A stretch of 64,000 nucleotides of DNA from Crossiella sp. SN42 (GTDB lineage: Bacteria > Actinomycetota > Actinomycetes > Mycobacteriales > Pseudonocardiaceae), in the NCBI RefSeq assembly GCF_023897065.1, contig NZ_JAMHIV010000014.1:124001-188000 (forward strand). Direction: 5' to 3'. Shown piece by piece: positions 7,999-16,999 of this stretch; position 1 is the first letter of the stretch, and each line of letters begins with the position of its first letter. A program made the position numbers and the translations under genes. The notes under the pieces are model-generated. The model saw only the letters and a program-made list of their open reading frames with translations, had not been told where the DNA came from and searched no databases.

Positions 7999-8819
7999 AG
8001 GTAGTGCTGTTCTGCGGCGGGTACGGGATGCGCATGCGCAACGGCTCGGCCGACGATCTGCCCAAGCCGATGCACCCGGTTGGCCCACGTCCGTTGCTCT
8101 GGCACGTGATGCGGTACTACGCGCATTTCGGGCACAAGGACTTCATCCTGTGCCTGGGATACGGCGCGCAGTACATCAAAGATTTCTTCCTGAACTACTC
8201 GGAAACCGCGTCAAACGATTTCGTGCTGCGCAACGGCAAGGTCGAGCTGCTCTCCACTGATATCAGCGACTGGACCATCACCTTCGCGCAGACCGGGCAG
8301 AACTCGCCGATCGGCGAGCGGCTGCGCCGGGTCCGGCACCTGGTGGCCGGCGAGGAGATGTTCCTGGCCAACTACGCCGACGTGCTCACCGACGCGCCGC
8401 TGGATGAGATGGTCCGCCGGTTCGCCACCAGCGGGGCCTCGGCCTCGATGATGGTGGTGCCGCCGCAGTCCTCCTTCCACTGCGTGGACATGGGGGAGAA
8501 CGGCAAGGTCACCGGGATCATCCCGGTGAGCAGCCTGCCGCTGTGGGAGAACGGCGGTTTCTTCGTGCTCCGCCAGGACGTTTTCGACCACATCCCGGAG
8601 AACGGGGACCTGGTCGAGGACGGCTGCGGGGAACTGGCCAAGCAGGGCAAGCTGCTGGCCTATCCCTACCGCGGTTTCTGGCAGCCCGCGGACACGGTGA
8701 AGGAACGGGTGGCGCTGGAGCAGGGCTACCAGAACGGCGAACGCCCGTGGATGTTGTGGGAGCACGAGGCCGAGGAATCGGCGCCCGTGGCCAAGGTGCT
8801 CCGGCTGAGCGGGGTCTGA
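7995..8819 (+). CDS. sugar-1-phosphate nucleotidyltransferase (glucose-1-phosphate cytidylyltransferase-like)
   Basis: This 274-residue GT-A-fold enzyme would activate a hexose-1-phosphate with a nucleoside triphosphate. The N-terminal signature is LFCGGYGMRMR, followed by the KPMHPVGPRPLLWHV segment, as in the RfbF cytidylyltransferase branch. LANYADVLTD holds the metal-binding Asp, and ENGGFFVL completes the pocket. The ATG overlaps the methyltransferase stop by 4 nt. A CDP-sugar pathway would agree with the family, but no CDP-glucose 4,6-dehydratase is nearby, so the nucleotide and sugar remain open. Confidence 0.85.
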   Translation: MKVVLFCGGYGMRMRNGSADDLPKPMHPVGPRPLLWHVMRYYAHFGHKDFILCLGYGAQYIKDFFLNYSETASNDFVLRNGKVELLSTDISDWTITFAQTGQNSPIGERLRRVRHLVAGEEMFLANYADVLTDAPLDEMVRRFATSGASASMMVVPPQSSFHCVDMGENGKVTGIIPVSSLPLWENGGFFVLRQDVFDHIPENGDLVEDGCGELAKQGKLLAYPYRGFWQPADTVKERVALEQGYQNGERPWMLWEHEAEESAPVAKVLRLSGV

Positions 8820-8820
8820 G

Positions 8821-9474
8821 GTGCTCTCGTTGTCCCCGGCCGGGCCCGCGTCGGTGGTGGTGCTCGGCGCGCACTGCGACGACATCGCCATCGGCTGCGG
8901 CGGCACGCTGCTGTCGCTGTGCGCGGCCCGGCCGGGGCAACGGGTGAGCGCGCTGGTGCTCACCGGCGCGGGCAGCAAGCGCGAGGACGAGGAGCGGGCC
9001 GCGCTGGCCGCCTTCTGCCCCGGCGCCGACCTGGACGTCACCGTGCTCGACCTGCCGGACGGCCGGGTGCCCCAGCACTGGGGCCGGGCCAAGGACGAGC
9101 TGGCCGCCTTCCGCGCGCGGGTCGAGGCCGAGGTGGTCTTCGCGCCCGCGCCGCACGACGCGCACCAGGACCACCGCGCCCTGGCCGAGCTGGTCCCGCA
9201 GGTGTTCCGGGACCAGCTGCGGCTGGGCTACGAGATCCTCAAGTGGGAGAGCGACCTCGCCCAGCCCACCGTCTTCCAGCCACTCGAACCCGCCGTCGCG
9301 CAGGCCAAGGCCACGCTGCTCGACGCGCACTACCCGTCCCAGCGGGACAAGGACTGGTTCGACCGGGAGACCTTCCTCGGCCTCGCCCGGATCCGCGGCG
9401 TGCAGACCCGCGCCCGGTACGCGGAGGCCTTCCACACGGACAAGGTCCAGCTCCGGCTGGACGCGGAAGGGTGA
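8821..9474 (+). CDS. PIG-L/LmbE-family deacetylase
   Basis: This 217-residue zinc-dependent N-deacetylase has the AHCDD metal motif (His18, Asp20, Asp21) and a second HQDH motif (His115, His118). The family removes acetyl groups from N-acetylglucosaminyl substrates such as GlcNAc-PI and mycothiol precursors. Lying between a nucleotidyltransferase and a sugar epimerase, it probably deacetylates an amino-sugar intermediate of the polysaccharide. The GTG start follows the previous stop by one base. Confidence 0.88.
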   Translation: MLSLSPAGPASVVVLGAHCDDIAIGCGGTLLSLCAARPGQRVSALVLTGAGSKREDEERAALAAFCPGADLDVTVLDLPDGRVPQHWGRAKDELAAFRARVEAEVVFAPAPHDAHQDHRALAELVPQVFRDQLRLGYEILKWESDLAQPTVFQPLEPAVAQAKATLLDAHYPSQRDKDWFDRETFLGLARIRGVQTRARYAEAFHTDKVQLRLDAEG

Positions 9475-9479
9475 GAACG

Positions 9480-10514
9480 ATGCGGGTGCTGCTCACCGGC
9501 CACCAGGGTTACCTCGGCAGCGTCATGGCCCCGGCGCTGACCGCGGCCGGGCACCAGGTGCACGGCCTGGACTCCGGCCTGTTCGCCGACTGCGTGCTCG
9601 GCCCGGAACCGGCCGACCCGGACGGTTTCGCCGTCGACCTGCGGGACGTCACCGCCGAGCACGTCGCCGGGTTCGACGCGGTGCTCCACCTGGCCGCGCT
9701 GTCCAACGACCCGCTCGGGTCGCTGGAGCCCGGCCTGACCTACGACATCAACCACGCCGCCTCGGTGCGGCTGGCCCGGCTGGCCAAGGAGGCCGGGGTG
9801 ACCCGGTTCCTCTACGCCTCCACCTGTTCGGTCTACGGCGCGGCCGGTGAGGAGCTGGTCGGGGAGAGCGCGCCGCTGCGGCCGGTCACCCCGTACGCGG
9901 AGAGCAAGGTCCGGGTGGAGGACGACCTGGTGAACCTGGCCGGGGACGGCTTCAGCCCGGTGTTCCTGCGCAACGCCACCGCCTTCGGCTTCTCCCCGAG
10001 GCTGCGCGCGGACATCGTGCTGAACAACCTGGTCGGCCACGCCATCCTGACCGGCCAGGTCCGGGTGCTCTCCGACGGCACCCCGTGGCGGCCGCTGGTG
10101 CACGCCGCGGACATCGCCGCGGCCTTCCTGGCCGCGCTGCACGCGCCCGCCGAGGCCGTGCACTGCCAAGCGTTCAACGTGGGCATGGTGGAGAACAACC
10201 TGACCGTGGCCCAGATCGCCGAGTCGGTGGTGGCCGCGGTGCCCGGCTCCGAGCTGCTGATCACCGGCGAGGCGGGCAACGACCCGCGTTCCTACCGGGT
10301 GGACTTCGCCAAGATCACCGAGGTGCTGCCCGAGTACCGTCCACAGTGGACTGTCCTGGGCGGCGCGGCGGAACTGGCCGACGCCTACCGGAAACATGGA
10401 CTCACGCTGGAGTCCTTCCAGCGCCGCTTCACCCGCCTGCCGCGCCTGTCCGACCGCAGGGACGCCGGCACCCTGGCCCCTGACCTGCGGCCGGTGTGGG
10501 AGCCGGTCTCGTGA
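9480..10514 (+). CDS. NAD-dependent sugar epimerase/dehydratase (extended SDR)
   Basis: This 344-residue nucleotide-sugar-modifying enzyme has the Rossmann motif TGHQGYLGS at residues 6-14, LAALSNDP, the catalytic serine region ASTCSVYG, and YxxxK as YAESK. The pattern matches actinobacterial SDRs in sugar clusters that act as 4-epimerases, reductases or dehydratases. The ATG at 9480 lies 5 nt after the deacetylase stop. The exact reaction cannot be assigned. Confidence 0.9.
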   Translation: MRVLLTGHQGYLGSVMAPALTAAGHQVHGLDSGLFADCVLGPEPADPDGFAVDLRDVTAEHVAGFDAVLHLAALSNDPLGSLEPGLTYDINHAASVRLARLAKEAGVTRFLYASTCSVYGAAGEELVGESAPLRPVTPYAESKVRVEDDLVNLAGDGFSPVFLRNATAFGFSPRLRADIVLNNLVGHAILTGQVRVLSDGTPWRPLVHAADIAAAFLAALHAPAEAVHCQAFNVGMVENNLTVAQIAESVVAAVPGSELLITGEAGNDPRSYRVDFAKITEVLPEYRPQWTVLGGAAELADAYRKHGLTLESFQRRFTRLPRLSDRRDAGTLAPDLRPVWEPVS

Positions 10515-10519
10515 CCGGC

Positions 10520-11095
10520 CTAGCCCAGGGCGTCGCGCAAGGCCGCCCAGGCGCCGGCGGCGGCGTCGCGGGGGCTGAGCGTGCGGACCTCCTGGGGCCA
10601 GTCGATGGCCAGGTCCGGATCGTCGTAGCGGACCGCGACGTCCTCGGCCGGGTCGTGCGGGCGGTCGATGCGGTAGCAGACGTCGGCGGTCTCGCTGAGC
10701 ACCAGGAAGCCGTGCAGGAAACCCGGCGGCACGTACAGGTGCGCGAAGGCCTCGTCGTCCAGGCGGAAGGCCTGGTGGCGGCCGAAGGTGGGCGAGGCGG
10801 GGCGGGCGTCGACCAGCACGTCGTGCACCGCGCCGTGGGCGCAGCGGACCAGCTTGGCCTCGCCGCGGCCGAGCCGGCCGTGCAGGCCGCGCAGCACGCC
10901 CCGGTGCGAGCGGGACTGCGAGTCCTGGCGGAAGGCGCCGGGGTCCAGGCCGTGCGCGGCGGCGATGTCGGCGTCGAAGGTGCGGGTGAACAGGCCGCGG
11001 TCGTCCCGGTGCGGGCTGGGCAGGAACAGCAGGACGTCGGCGAGGTCGGTGCGGCGGATCTCCACCCGGGCATCTTGCACGAGCGGACTCGCCAT
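10520..11095 (-). CDS. dTDP-4-dehydrorhamnose 3,5-epimerase-like protein (RmlC/RfbC family)
   Basis: This 191-residue cupin epimerase would epimerise C3 and/or C5 of a 4-keto-6-deoxy nucleotide sugar. Visible motifs are DDRGLFTRTFD, the His of RGVLRGLHG, KLVRCAHGAVHDVLVD, and YVPPGFLHGFLVLSE. It is the only leftward gene in this stretch of the cluster. The tail-to-tail gap to the SDR is 5 nt, and its ATG overlaps the ATG of the divergent neighbour (CATG at 11093-11096). Upstream frame extension is possible but would run into that neighbour. Confidence 0.88.
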   Translation of the reverse strand: MASPLVQDARVEIRRTDLADVLLFLPSPHRDDRGLFTRTFDADIAAAHGLDPGAFRQDSQSRSHRGVLRGLHGRLGRGEAKLVRCAHGAVHDVLVDARPASPTFGRHQAFRLDDEAFAHLYVPPGFLHGFLVLSETADVCYRIDRPHDPAEDVAVRYDDPDLAIDWPQEVRTLSPRDAAAGAWAALRDALG

Positions 11096-13208
11096 GGGGA
11101 CTGACCAGACGGGTGGCGCCCGGCACGCCTGCCGGTTCTGCCGAGGCGTCCGCGGGCGGATCGTGCTGGACCTGCACACCCAGCCTGCCTGCGACCACTT
11201 CCCGGCCGCCACCGACCCCGGCCCGGACCCGGCCTACCCGTTGCAGCTGTGGCTGTGCGAGGACTGCGGGCTGGCCCAGCTGCTGGACGACCCGACCGTG
11301 CCGGAGGAGCCGCTGGCCACCGAACCCGCGGCCCTCGTGCGGCAGGCCGAGGACGCGATCCACCGGGTGGCCGCGGCCGGGCTGCTGCCGGAGGGGGCCA
11401 CCGTCGCGGAGTACGGCAGCCCGCACGGCGGCTCCTGGCTGCCCAGGCTGGCCGAGCGCGGCCTGCACCCGGTCGCCGGCGGGCAGTCCGCGCAGGTGGT
11501 GCTGGACTGCTTCGGGCTCATGCACCACGCCGACCAGGCCGCCGCGGTCAAGGAGCGGGTGGACCGACTGGAGACCGGCGGCGTGCTGCTGGTCCAGTTC
11601 CACTCGCTCGCTACGATCGTCCGATGTGGACAGTGGAACGCGTTGCGGCACGGCCACTACGCCTACTACTCGACCCCGGCGCTGGCCAGGATGCTCACCG
11701 TGGCCGGGCTGTGCCCGCGCTCGGCCTGGCTGTTCGACCTCTACGGCGGCACCGTGCTGCTGGCCGCGGTCAAGGGGCCGGCCGCGCCCGATCCGGGGCT
11801 GTCCGCGCTGCTGATCGGGGAGAGCTCGCTCGGGGTCACCGATCCGGCGGTGCTGGGCGGTTTGCAGCGCCAGGTCACCGCCAGCGCGCAGGCCCTGCGC
11901 GGCTACCTGGTCGACGCGCGTGCCGAGGGCAGGCGGGTGCTGGGCTACGGGGCCGCCTCCAGGGCGGTGGCGCTGCTCTGCGCGGCCGGGGTGGACCGGG
12001 AGCTGCTGCCCGCGGTGGCGGATGCCTCACCGGGCAAGCACGGACGGCGGATGCCGGGCAGCGGGGTGCCCGTGATCGCGCCGGAACGACTGATCGAGGC
12101 CGCGCCCGCGGAGGTGCTGCTCTTCCTGCCCGACCTGCTCGACGAGGTCAGGGCCGCCTATCCGGAGATCACCGGCTGGGTCATCGCCGAACCCGAGCCA
12201 CGTCCGGCTGAGCCGGTCCGCAGAGAGGAACCCCCGATGAGCGCCCCGACCGACGACCGCCCCCAGCAGGCCCCACGACCCACCCCAGCGCTCATCCGGA
12301 AGGCGCCCGCGCCGATCGCGATCGGCTTCCCGGTGCGCAACGGCAAGCCCTACCTGCAGGGCGCGCTGGACTCGCTGCTGGCCCAGCGCGGGGCGGACTT
12401 CGAGCTGCACATCGCGGACAACTGCTCCGACGACGGCACCGAGGACATCTGCCGCGAGCTGGCGAGCAAGGACGAGCGGGTGCGCTACCTGCGGCGGGCG
12501 GAGAACGTCGGGGTCACCGCCAACCACAACATGCTGGTCCGCGAGGTGCACAGCCCCTACTTCCTGTGGGCGGCCGCCGACGACGCCTCGCACCCGGACC
12601 GGTTGCGGCTGCTGCTGGAGGCCCTGGAGGGCGACCCGTTCGCGGTGCTGTCCTTCAGCGCCGCGAGGCAGATCGACCGGGACGGGCAGACCCTGGAGGT
12701 CTGGCGCAACCCCTGCCGCACCAACCACCTGGACCCGGTGGTGCGGCTGACCGACCTGATCGGGCTGGAACATGAGAACTACCACTGCTACGGGCTGATG
12801 AAGCGGGAGGTGTTGCTGCGTACGCTGTTGTTGCCGCCGGTGAAGAACAACGACCGCATCCTGGTCGCCGAACTGGCGCTGCACGGGCCCTTCGCCGAGG
12901 TCGAGCAGGACCTGCTCTTCCACCGGCTGCACGAGCGCAGGCTGACCCAGAGTGTCTCCCAGCGTGACTGGTACCGGCAGCAGCGCACCGACGGCCGCAA
13001 GCTGGTCCTGCCCAACGTCGAGGAGGCCGGCTGGTACCTCAAGGCGGTGCGCAACTCACCGCTGCGGGGCGCCGAGTTCGGCCGCGCGCTGTGGGCGTTG
13101 CGGCCCTGGTTCAAGGCCAACGCGGTGCCGATGGCGCGCAACGTGGCGCGGGCCGCGGTGGACGGAGCGAGAATGATCACCGGGCCGGGACGCCCGGACG
13201 ATCGGTGA
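11094..13208 (+). CDS. fusion protein: C-methyltransferase-like domain plus family 2 glycosyltransferase
   Basis: One open frame of 704 residues encodes two enzymes. Residues 1-375 resemble the sugar C-methyltransferase at 6733: a zinc-type start with Cys13, Cys16 and a later CEDC, and a C-terminal GYGAASRAVALL. However, motif I is altered (TVAEYGSPHGGSWL), so methylation activity is doubtful. Residues about 390-690 are a GT-A glycosyltransferase (IAIGFPVRNGKPYLQGALDS, IADNCSDDGTEDI, AAADDASHPDRL). An in-frame ATG at 12237 has a strong AGAGAGGA 7 nt upstream, so the glycosyltransferase may also be made separately. A missed frameshift near 12209, where TGA lies in another frame, is the main alternative to a true fusion. 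Confidence 0.8.
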   Translation: MGTDQTGGARHACRFCRGVRGRIVLDLHTQPACDHFPAATDPGPDPAYPLQLWLCEDCGLAQLLDDPTVPEEPLATEPAALVRQAEDAIHRVAAAGLLPEGATVAEYGSPHGGSWLPRLAERGLHPVAGGQSAQVVLDCFGLMHHADQAAAVKERVDRLETGGVLLVQFHSLATIVRCGQWNALRHGHYAYYSTPALARMLTVAGLCPRSAWLFDLYGGTVLLAAVKGPAAPDPGLSALLIGESSLGVTDPAVLGGLQRQVTASAQALRGYLVDARAEGRRVLGYGAASRAVALLCAAGVDRELLPAVADASPGKHGRRMPGSGVPVIAPERLIEAAPAEVLLFLPDLLDEVRAAYPEITGWVIAEPEPRPAEPVRREEPPMSAPTDDRPQQAPRPTPALIRKAPAPIAIGFPVRNGKPYLQGALDSLLAQRGADFELHIADNCSDDGTEDICRELASKDERVRYLRRAENVGVTANHNMLVREVHSPYFLWAAADDASHPDRLRLLLEALEGDPFAVLSFSAARQIDRDGQTLEVWRNPCRTNHLDPVVRLTDLIGLEHENYHCYGLMKREVLLRTLLLPPVKNNDRILVAELALHGPFAEVEQDLLFHRLHERRLTQSVSQRDWYRQQRTDGRKLVLPNVEEAGWYLKAVRNSPLRGAEFGRALWALRPWFKANAVPMARNVARAAVDGARMITGPGRPDDR

Positions 13209-13222
13209 TCGGGAGAGAGCGC

Positions 13223-13948
13223 GTGGACGCACTGGATGTCTTTCGGGTGCTGCGGCAGCGGTGGAAGCTCACCGCCCTGCTGCTCGCCGGGCTGGTCCTG
13301 CTACTCGCGGCGGTCGCCTTCGCGGTGCCGCAGCAGTACCGGGGAACCAGCCTCACCATGGTGCTGCGCCAGTACGGCGGCCAGGACCGCAACCCCTTCG
13401 CCGCGGTGGACCGCTCGCAGGGCCAGGCCGCGGTGGTGGTGATCGCGGTGCTCAACTCCCAGCAGACCCGCAGGGAGCTGGCCGCCCAGGGCGGCACCGC
13501 GAGCCTGGAGGTCTCCAACGAGGGCGGCGGAGTGTCCACAACGGACAGTCCGTTCATCACCGTGATCGCCACCGGGACCAGCGAGGCCGCGGTGCGCAAG
13601 ACCGGGCAGCTGGCCATGCAGCGGATCAAGGACGAGCTCAAGCGGCGGCAGGACACCCTGCTGGTGCCGGTGGAACAGCAGCTCACCCTGAACGAGGTGC
13701 TCTCGCCCAACGAGATCACCACCACCAGGGCCGCGCAGCTGCGCGCGCTCGGCCTCACCGCCGGTATCGGCCTGATCGCGGTGATCCTCACCGTGGTGCT
13801 GGTGGACCGCCGCGGCAACCGGCCCAAGCCGGCCGGGCCGGAGCCCAAACCCTCGCCGCGCAAGCGGTTGCAGGACTCCGACGCCGAGGTCACCGAGCAC
13901 ATCCACCGCGACCAGGTGCCCGACGTGGATCCCCAGGAACGTCAGTGA
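13223..13948 (+). CDS. Wzz-like chain-length / polysaccharide co-polymerase protein
   Basis: This 241-residue protein has two membrane helices (about 18-38 and 179-200) around an extracytoplasmic domain, and a charged, proline-rich C-terminal tail. This is the layout of Wzz/LpsO-type chain-length regulators, without the kinase domain of BY-kinases. The N-terminal VFRVLRQRWKLTALLL matches the family entry segment. The GTG at 13223 is preferred because GGAGAGAG precedes it; a GTG at 13205 overlaps the upstream stop. It lies directly before the Wzy-like gene, and the starts and stops overlap (GTGA). Confidence 0.78.
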   Translation: MDALDVFRVLRQRWKLTALLLAGLVLLLAAVAFAVPQQYRGTSLTMVLRQYGGQDRNPFAAVDRSQGQAAVVVIAVLNSQQTRRELAAQGGTASLEVSNEGGGVSTTDSPFITVIATGTSEAAVRKTGQLAMQRIKDELKRRQDTLLVPVEQQLTLNEVLSPNEITTTRAAQLRALGLTAGIGLIAVILTVVLVDRRGNRPKPAGPEPKPSPRKRLQDSDAEVTEHIHRDQVPDVDPQERQ

Positions 13949-15234
13949 GCATGCGGGTGGCGGCCCCGGCCGCCCCGGCACGGCGGCTGCCACCGCACCG
14001 GGTGCTGGTGGCGGCCGTGCTGCTGTTCGCGCTGCCGCAGAACCTGGTCATCGCCGGGGTCGGCGGCTCGCTCACCCCCGGCCGCCTGCTGGGCGCGCTG
14101 TGCCTGCTCTGGTGGCTGGTCGCCCGCTTCGGCGGCGGGCTCGGTCTCAAACCCGCGCCGAACCCGGTGCGGGCCACCCTGTTCGGCGCGCTGCTGGTCT
14201 TCGCCGCGGCCAACGTGCTCGCGCTGTTCCTCGGCGTGCCGGATGACCGGCTGGGCGCGGCGGACCGGAACACGCTGCTGTTCGCGGTGTGCACCGGCCT
14301 GGCGCTGCTGGCCTGCGACGGCCTGGACCGGCCCGGCATGCTGCGCGCGGTCTTCGGCGCGGTGGTGCTGGGCGCGAGCGCCTCGGCCTTCACCGCGGGC
14401 GTGCAGTTCGCCACCAAGATCGACCTGCGCAGCTACCTGAGCTTCCCTGGCCTGAGCGCCCAGGGACTGGGCACGGTGGACCTGGCCCGCGGCGGGCTGG
14501 AACGCGCGCTGGGCTTCGCCAACCACCCCATCGAGCTGGCCGCGGTCTGCGCCGCCGCGGTGCCGCTGGCCCTGCACCTGATCCGGCACGGGCGCCACCC
14601 GCTGCTGTGGTGGGCCTGCGCGGCGGTGCTCAGCGGCGGCATCGTGGTCAGCATCTCCCGCACCGGCCTGCTCGGCCTGGCGCTGGTCCTGCTGCTCAGC
14701 CTGCCCAGGATCGGCGGCCTGCGCTGGGGCACCGGGGTGCTGCTGCTCGGTGTCGCGGTCAGCCTGGCCGCGACCGCGGTGCCCCGGCTGTATGAGGTGC
14801 TGGCCAACACGATCCTGGGCGCGCGCACCGACAACAGCCTCACCGGCCGCCTGGACGACTACGGCTATGTGGCGGACAAGCTGGCCGCCGCGCCGTTGAG
14901 CGGTCAAGGGTTCGGCACCTACACCGCGCCGCCGCAGCCATACCTGGACAACCAGTACCTGCTGACCGCGGTGGAATCCGGCCTGCCCGGGGTGCTCGCA
15001 CTCGCCGCCCTCCTGGTTTTGCCAGCCTTTCTGGCCTGGCGGACCTTCCGGCGCCCTGGCAGCATCCCGGCCGAACTGCGCGACGCCGCGTGGGCGGTGG
15101 CGACGGGACTCCTGGTGTGCACGGTGTGCTTCGCCACCTTCGACGCGCTGTCCTTCCCCCAGTTCCAGGCGCTGACCTTCCTGATGATCGGGTTGGCAGG
15201 CGCGGTCGTGACCCAAGCCGGAGGACAACGTTGA
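13945..15234 (+). CDS. O-antigen polymerase/ligase-like membrane protein (Wzy/WaaL type)
   Basis: This 429-residue protein has about ten to twelve hydrophobic helices and a large extracytoplasmic loop near residues 265-335. The loop contains NSLTGRLDDYGYVADKLAAA and SGQGFGTY, and the TGR and G-x-G elements are typical of the PF04932 family. It would join lipid-linked repeat units into polymer on the outer face of the membrane. The GTG at 13945 has AGGA 6 nt before it; an ATG at 13951 is an alternative. The next gene starts on its stop codon. Confidence 0.85.
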   Translation: MSMRVAAPAAPARRLPPHRVLVAAVLLFALPQNLVIAGVGGSLTPGRLLGALCLLWWLVARFGGGLGLKPAPNPVRATLFGALLVFAAANVLALFLGVPDDRLGAADRNTLLFAVCTGLALLACDGLDRPGMLRAVFGAVVLGASASAFTAGVQFATKIDLRSYLSFPGLSAQGLGTVDLARGGLERALGFANHPIELAAVCAAAVPLALHLIRHGRHPLLWWACAAVLSGGIVVSISRTGLLGLALVLLLSLPRIGGLRWGTGVLLLGVAVSLAATAVPRLYEVLANTILGARTDNSLTGRLDDYGYVADKLAAAPLSGQGFGTYTAPPQPYLDNQYLLTAVESGLPGVLALAALLVLPAFLAWRTFRRPGSIPAELRDAAWAVATGLLVCTVCFATFDALSFPQFQALTFLMIGLAGAVVTQAGGQR

Positions 15235-16172
15235 GCCAGCCAATCCCAGGCGTGCTGCTGGCCGTGGTGACCTACAACTCCGCGGCCGATCTGCCCGACT
15301 TCCTGGACGCCCTGCCCGCCGCGCTGGCCGGAGTGCCGGAGTGGCGGCTGGTGGTGGCCGACAACGCCTCCAGCGACGGCAGCCCCGAGCTGGTGGCCGA
15401 GCTGGCGCCCAAGGCCACCGTGCTGCACACCGGCGGCAACCTCGGCTACGCGGCCGGGATCAACGCCTGCCTGGAGCTGGCCACGCCGGAGGAGGCCGTG
15501 CTGGTGCTCAACCCGGACGTGCGGCTGGAGTCCGGCGCGGTGCGCGAGCTGCTGGAGGTCTGCGCCGACCCCGCGGTGGGCATCGCCGCGCCGCTGGTGC
15601 GCAGGCCGGACGGCGCGCCGGAGGCGACCCTGCGCCGCCGCCCGACCGCGCGGCGGGTGCTGGCCGAGGCGCTGCTGGGCGCCCGCGCCGGATCCCTCGG
15701 CGAGCAGCTGCCGCCCGGACCGGCGCGGGAACGGGTGGACTGGGCCAACGGGGCCGCGCTGATGATCGCGCCAGGGGTGGCGCACCGGGTCGGCCGCTGG
15801 CGCGAGGAGCTGTTCCTGTACTCCGAGGAGACCGACTACTGCCGCCGGGTCACCGACGCGGGCTGGCAGGTCCGGCAGGCCCCGCGCGCGCACGCGCTGC
15901 ACCGGGGCGGGGAGTACGGCGTCTCGCCCGCGCTGTGGGCGCAGCTGGTCACCAACAAGGTCGTGCACCTGGCCACCTGGGAGTCCCGCGCCGCCGCCGC
16001 GGCCGGCTGGCTGGCCCTGGTGCTCAGCCAGGCGCTGCGGCTGCCGCTGCGGCGCGGCACGCACCTGCGCGCGCTGCGCGAGCTGCTGCGTGGACGTGCC
16101 CGGCTGCTCGCCGGGCTGCCGACCAACCCGGCCGCCACCGCCGAGGTCCGAGCACAACTCGCGGGAAGGTGA
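15231..16172 (+). CDS. family 2 glycosyltransferase, rhamnosyltransferase-like
   Basis: This 313-residue cytoplasmic GT-A enzyme resembles WbbL/RfbF-type rhamnosyltransferases. Motifs are VVTYNSAADLPDFL at the N-terminus, VVADNASSDGSPELV, GNLGYAAGIN, VLVLNPDVRL (the DxD-type position) and ELFLYSEETDYCRRV. The start is TTG at 15231, overlapping the previous TGA, with GGAGGA 6 nt upstream; that Shine-Dalgarno decides it over other starts. It would add one sugar, possibly a deoxyhexose, to the lipid-linked unit. Confidence 0.9.
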   Translation: MSQPIPGVLLAVVTYNSAADLPDFLDALPAALAGVPEWRLVVADNASSDGSPELVAELAPKATVLHTGGNLGYAAGINACLELATPEEAVLVLNPDVRLESGAVRELLEVCADPAVGIAAPLVRRPDGAPEATLRRRPTARRVLAEALLGARAGSLGEQLPPGPARERVDWANGAALMIAPGVAHRVGRWREELFLYSEETDYCRRVTDAGWQVRQAPRAHALHRGGEYGVSPALWAQLVTNKVVHLATWESRAAAAAGWLALVLSQALRLPLRRGTHLRALRELLRGRARLLAGLPTNPAATAEVRAQLAGR

Positions 16173-16174
16173 GC

Positions 16175-16999
16175 ATGGGCAACCGGGACTACGGGCTACT
16201 GCCCGGCGGGGTGAAACAGGCGCTGCGCCGCACCGTCGGCCGCTACGTGGTGGGCGAGGCCTGGTGGCGGGTGAAGTTCGCCGCCGAGCGGGCCGCCGCG
16301 CGCCGGGCCGAGGACGCCGAGATCGCCCGCCTGGCAACGCTTTTACCCGCCACGCCGACCGCCCTGTTCACCGTGGCGATCCCGACCTACCAGCGGCCGG
16401 AGGCCCTGGCCCGAGCGGTGCGCAGCGCGCTCGCGCAGACCGTCACCGACGTCGCCGTGGTGGTGGTCGACGACGGCGGTGGCGAGCTCGGCGCGCTGCC
16501 CGAGGACCCCCGGCTGACCGTGTTGTCCTTGGCGCGCAACCACCACAGCCCCGGACTGGCCCGCAACGCGGCCATCCGGCTGACCCGCTCGCCGTTCGTG
16601 GCCTTCCTCGACGACGACAACACCTGGCGCCCGCACCACCTGGCGACCGTGCTGCCCGCGCTGCGCGCCGGGGCCGGGCTGGTCTACACCGCGCTGCACC
16701 GGAGCAGGCCGGACGGGTCCACTGTGGACATCCTCGGCCGGGACTTCGACCGGCGCGCGCACGCCGACACCGCGTGGGTGGACGTCAACGCCGTGGCCGT
16801 GCGCCGCTTCCCCGGCCTGCGCTTCGACCCGTGGGCCAGACCGAACTGGGTGCATCCCAGGGAGGACTGGGAGTTCGTACACCGGCTCTCCGCCGCGCTG
16901 CGGGTGCGGCACCTGCCGGAGGTCACCGTGGACTACGCGGTGCACGCCGGCAGCTACTTCAGCGAGTGGACCACCGAGGCGCTGGGAGCGGGCAAGTGA
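16175..16999 (+). CDS. family 2 glycosyltransferase
   Basis: This 274-residue protein has a GT-A core beginning near residue 65: FTVAIPTYQRPEALARAV, VVVVDDGGG, and the metal-binding FLDDDNTWRP. The N-terminal 60 residues are basic and may form an amphipathic membrane-associated helix. Codon 57 is TTA (16343-16345), a codon that is very rare in such genomes and in Streptomyces makes genes depend on the bldA tRNA. The ATG follows AAGGTGAG and lies 2 nt after the previous stop. Confidence 0.88.
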   Translation: MGNRDYGLLPGGVKQALRRTVGRYVVGEAWWRVKFAAERAAARRAEDAEIARLATLLPATPTALFTVAIPTYQRPEALARAVRSALAQTVTDVAVVVVDDGGGELGALPEDPRLTVLSLARNHHSPGLARNAAIRLTRSPFVAFLDDDNTWRPHHLATVLPALRAGAGLVYTALHRSRPDGSTVDILGRDFDRRAHADTAWVDVNAVAVRRFPGLRFDPWARPNWVHPREDWEFVHRLSAALRVRHLPEVTVDYAVHAGSYFSEWTTEALGAGK

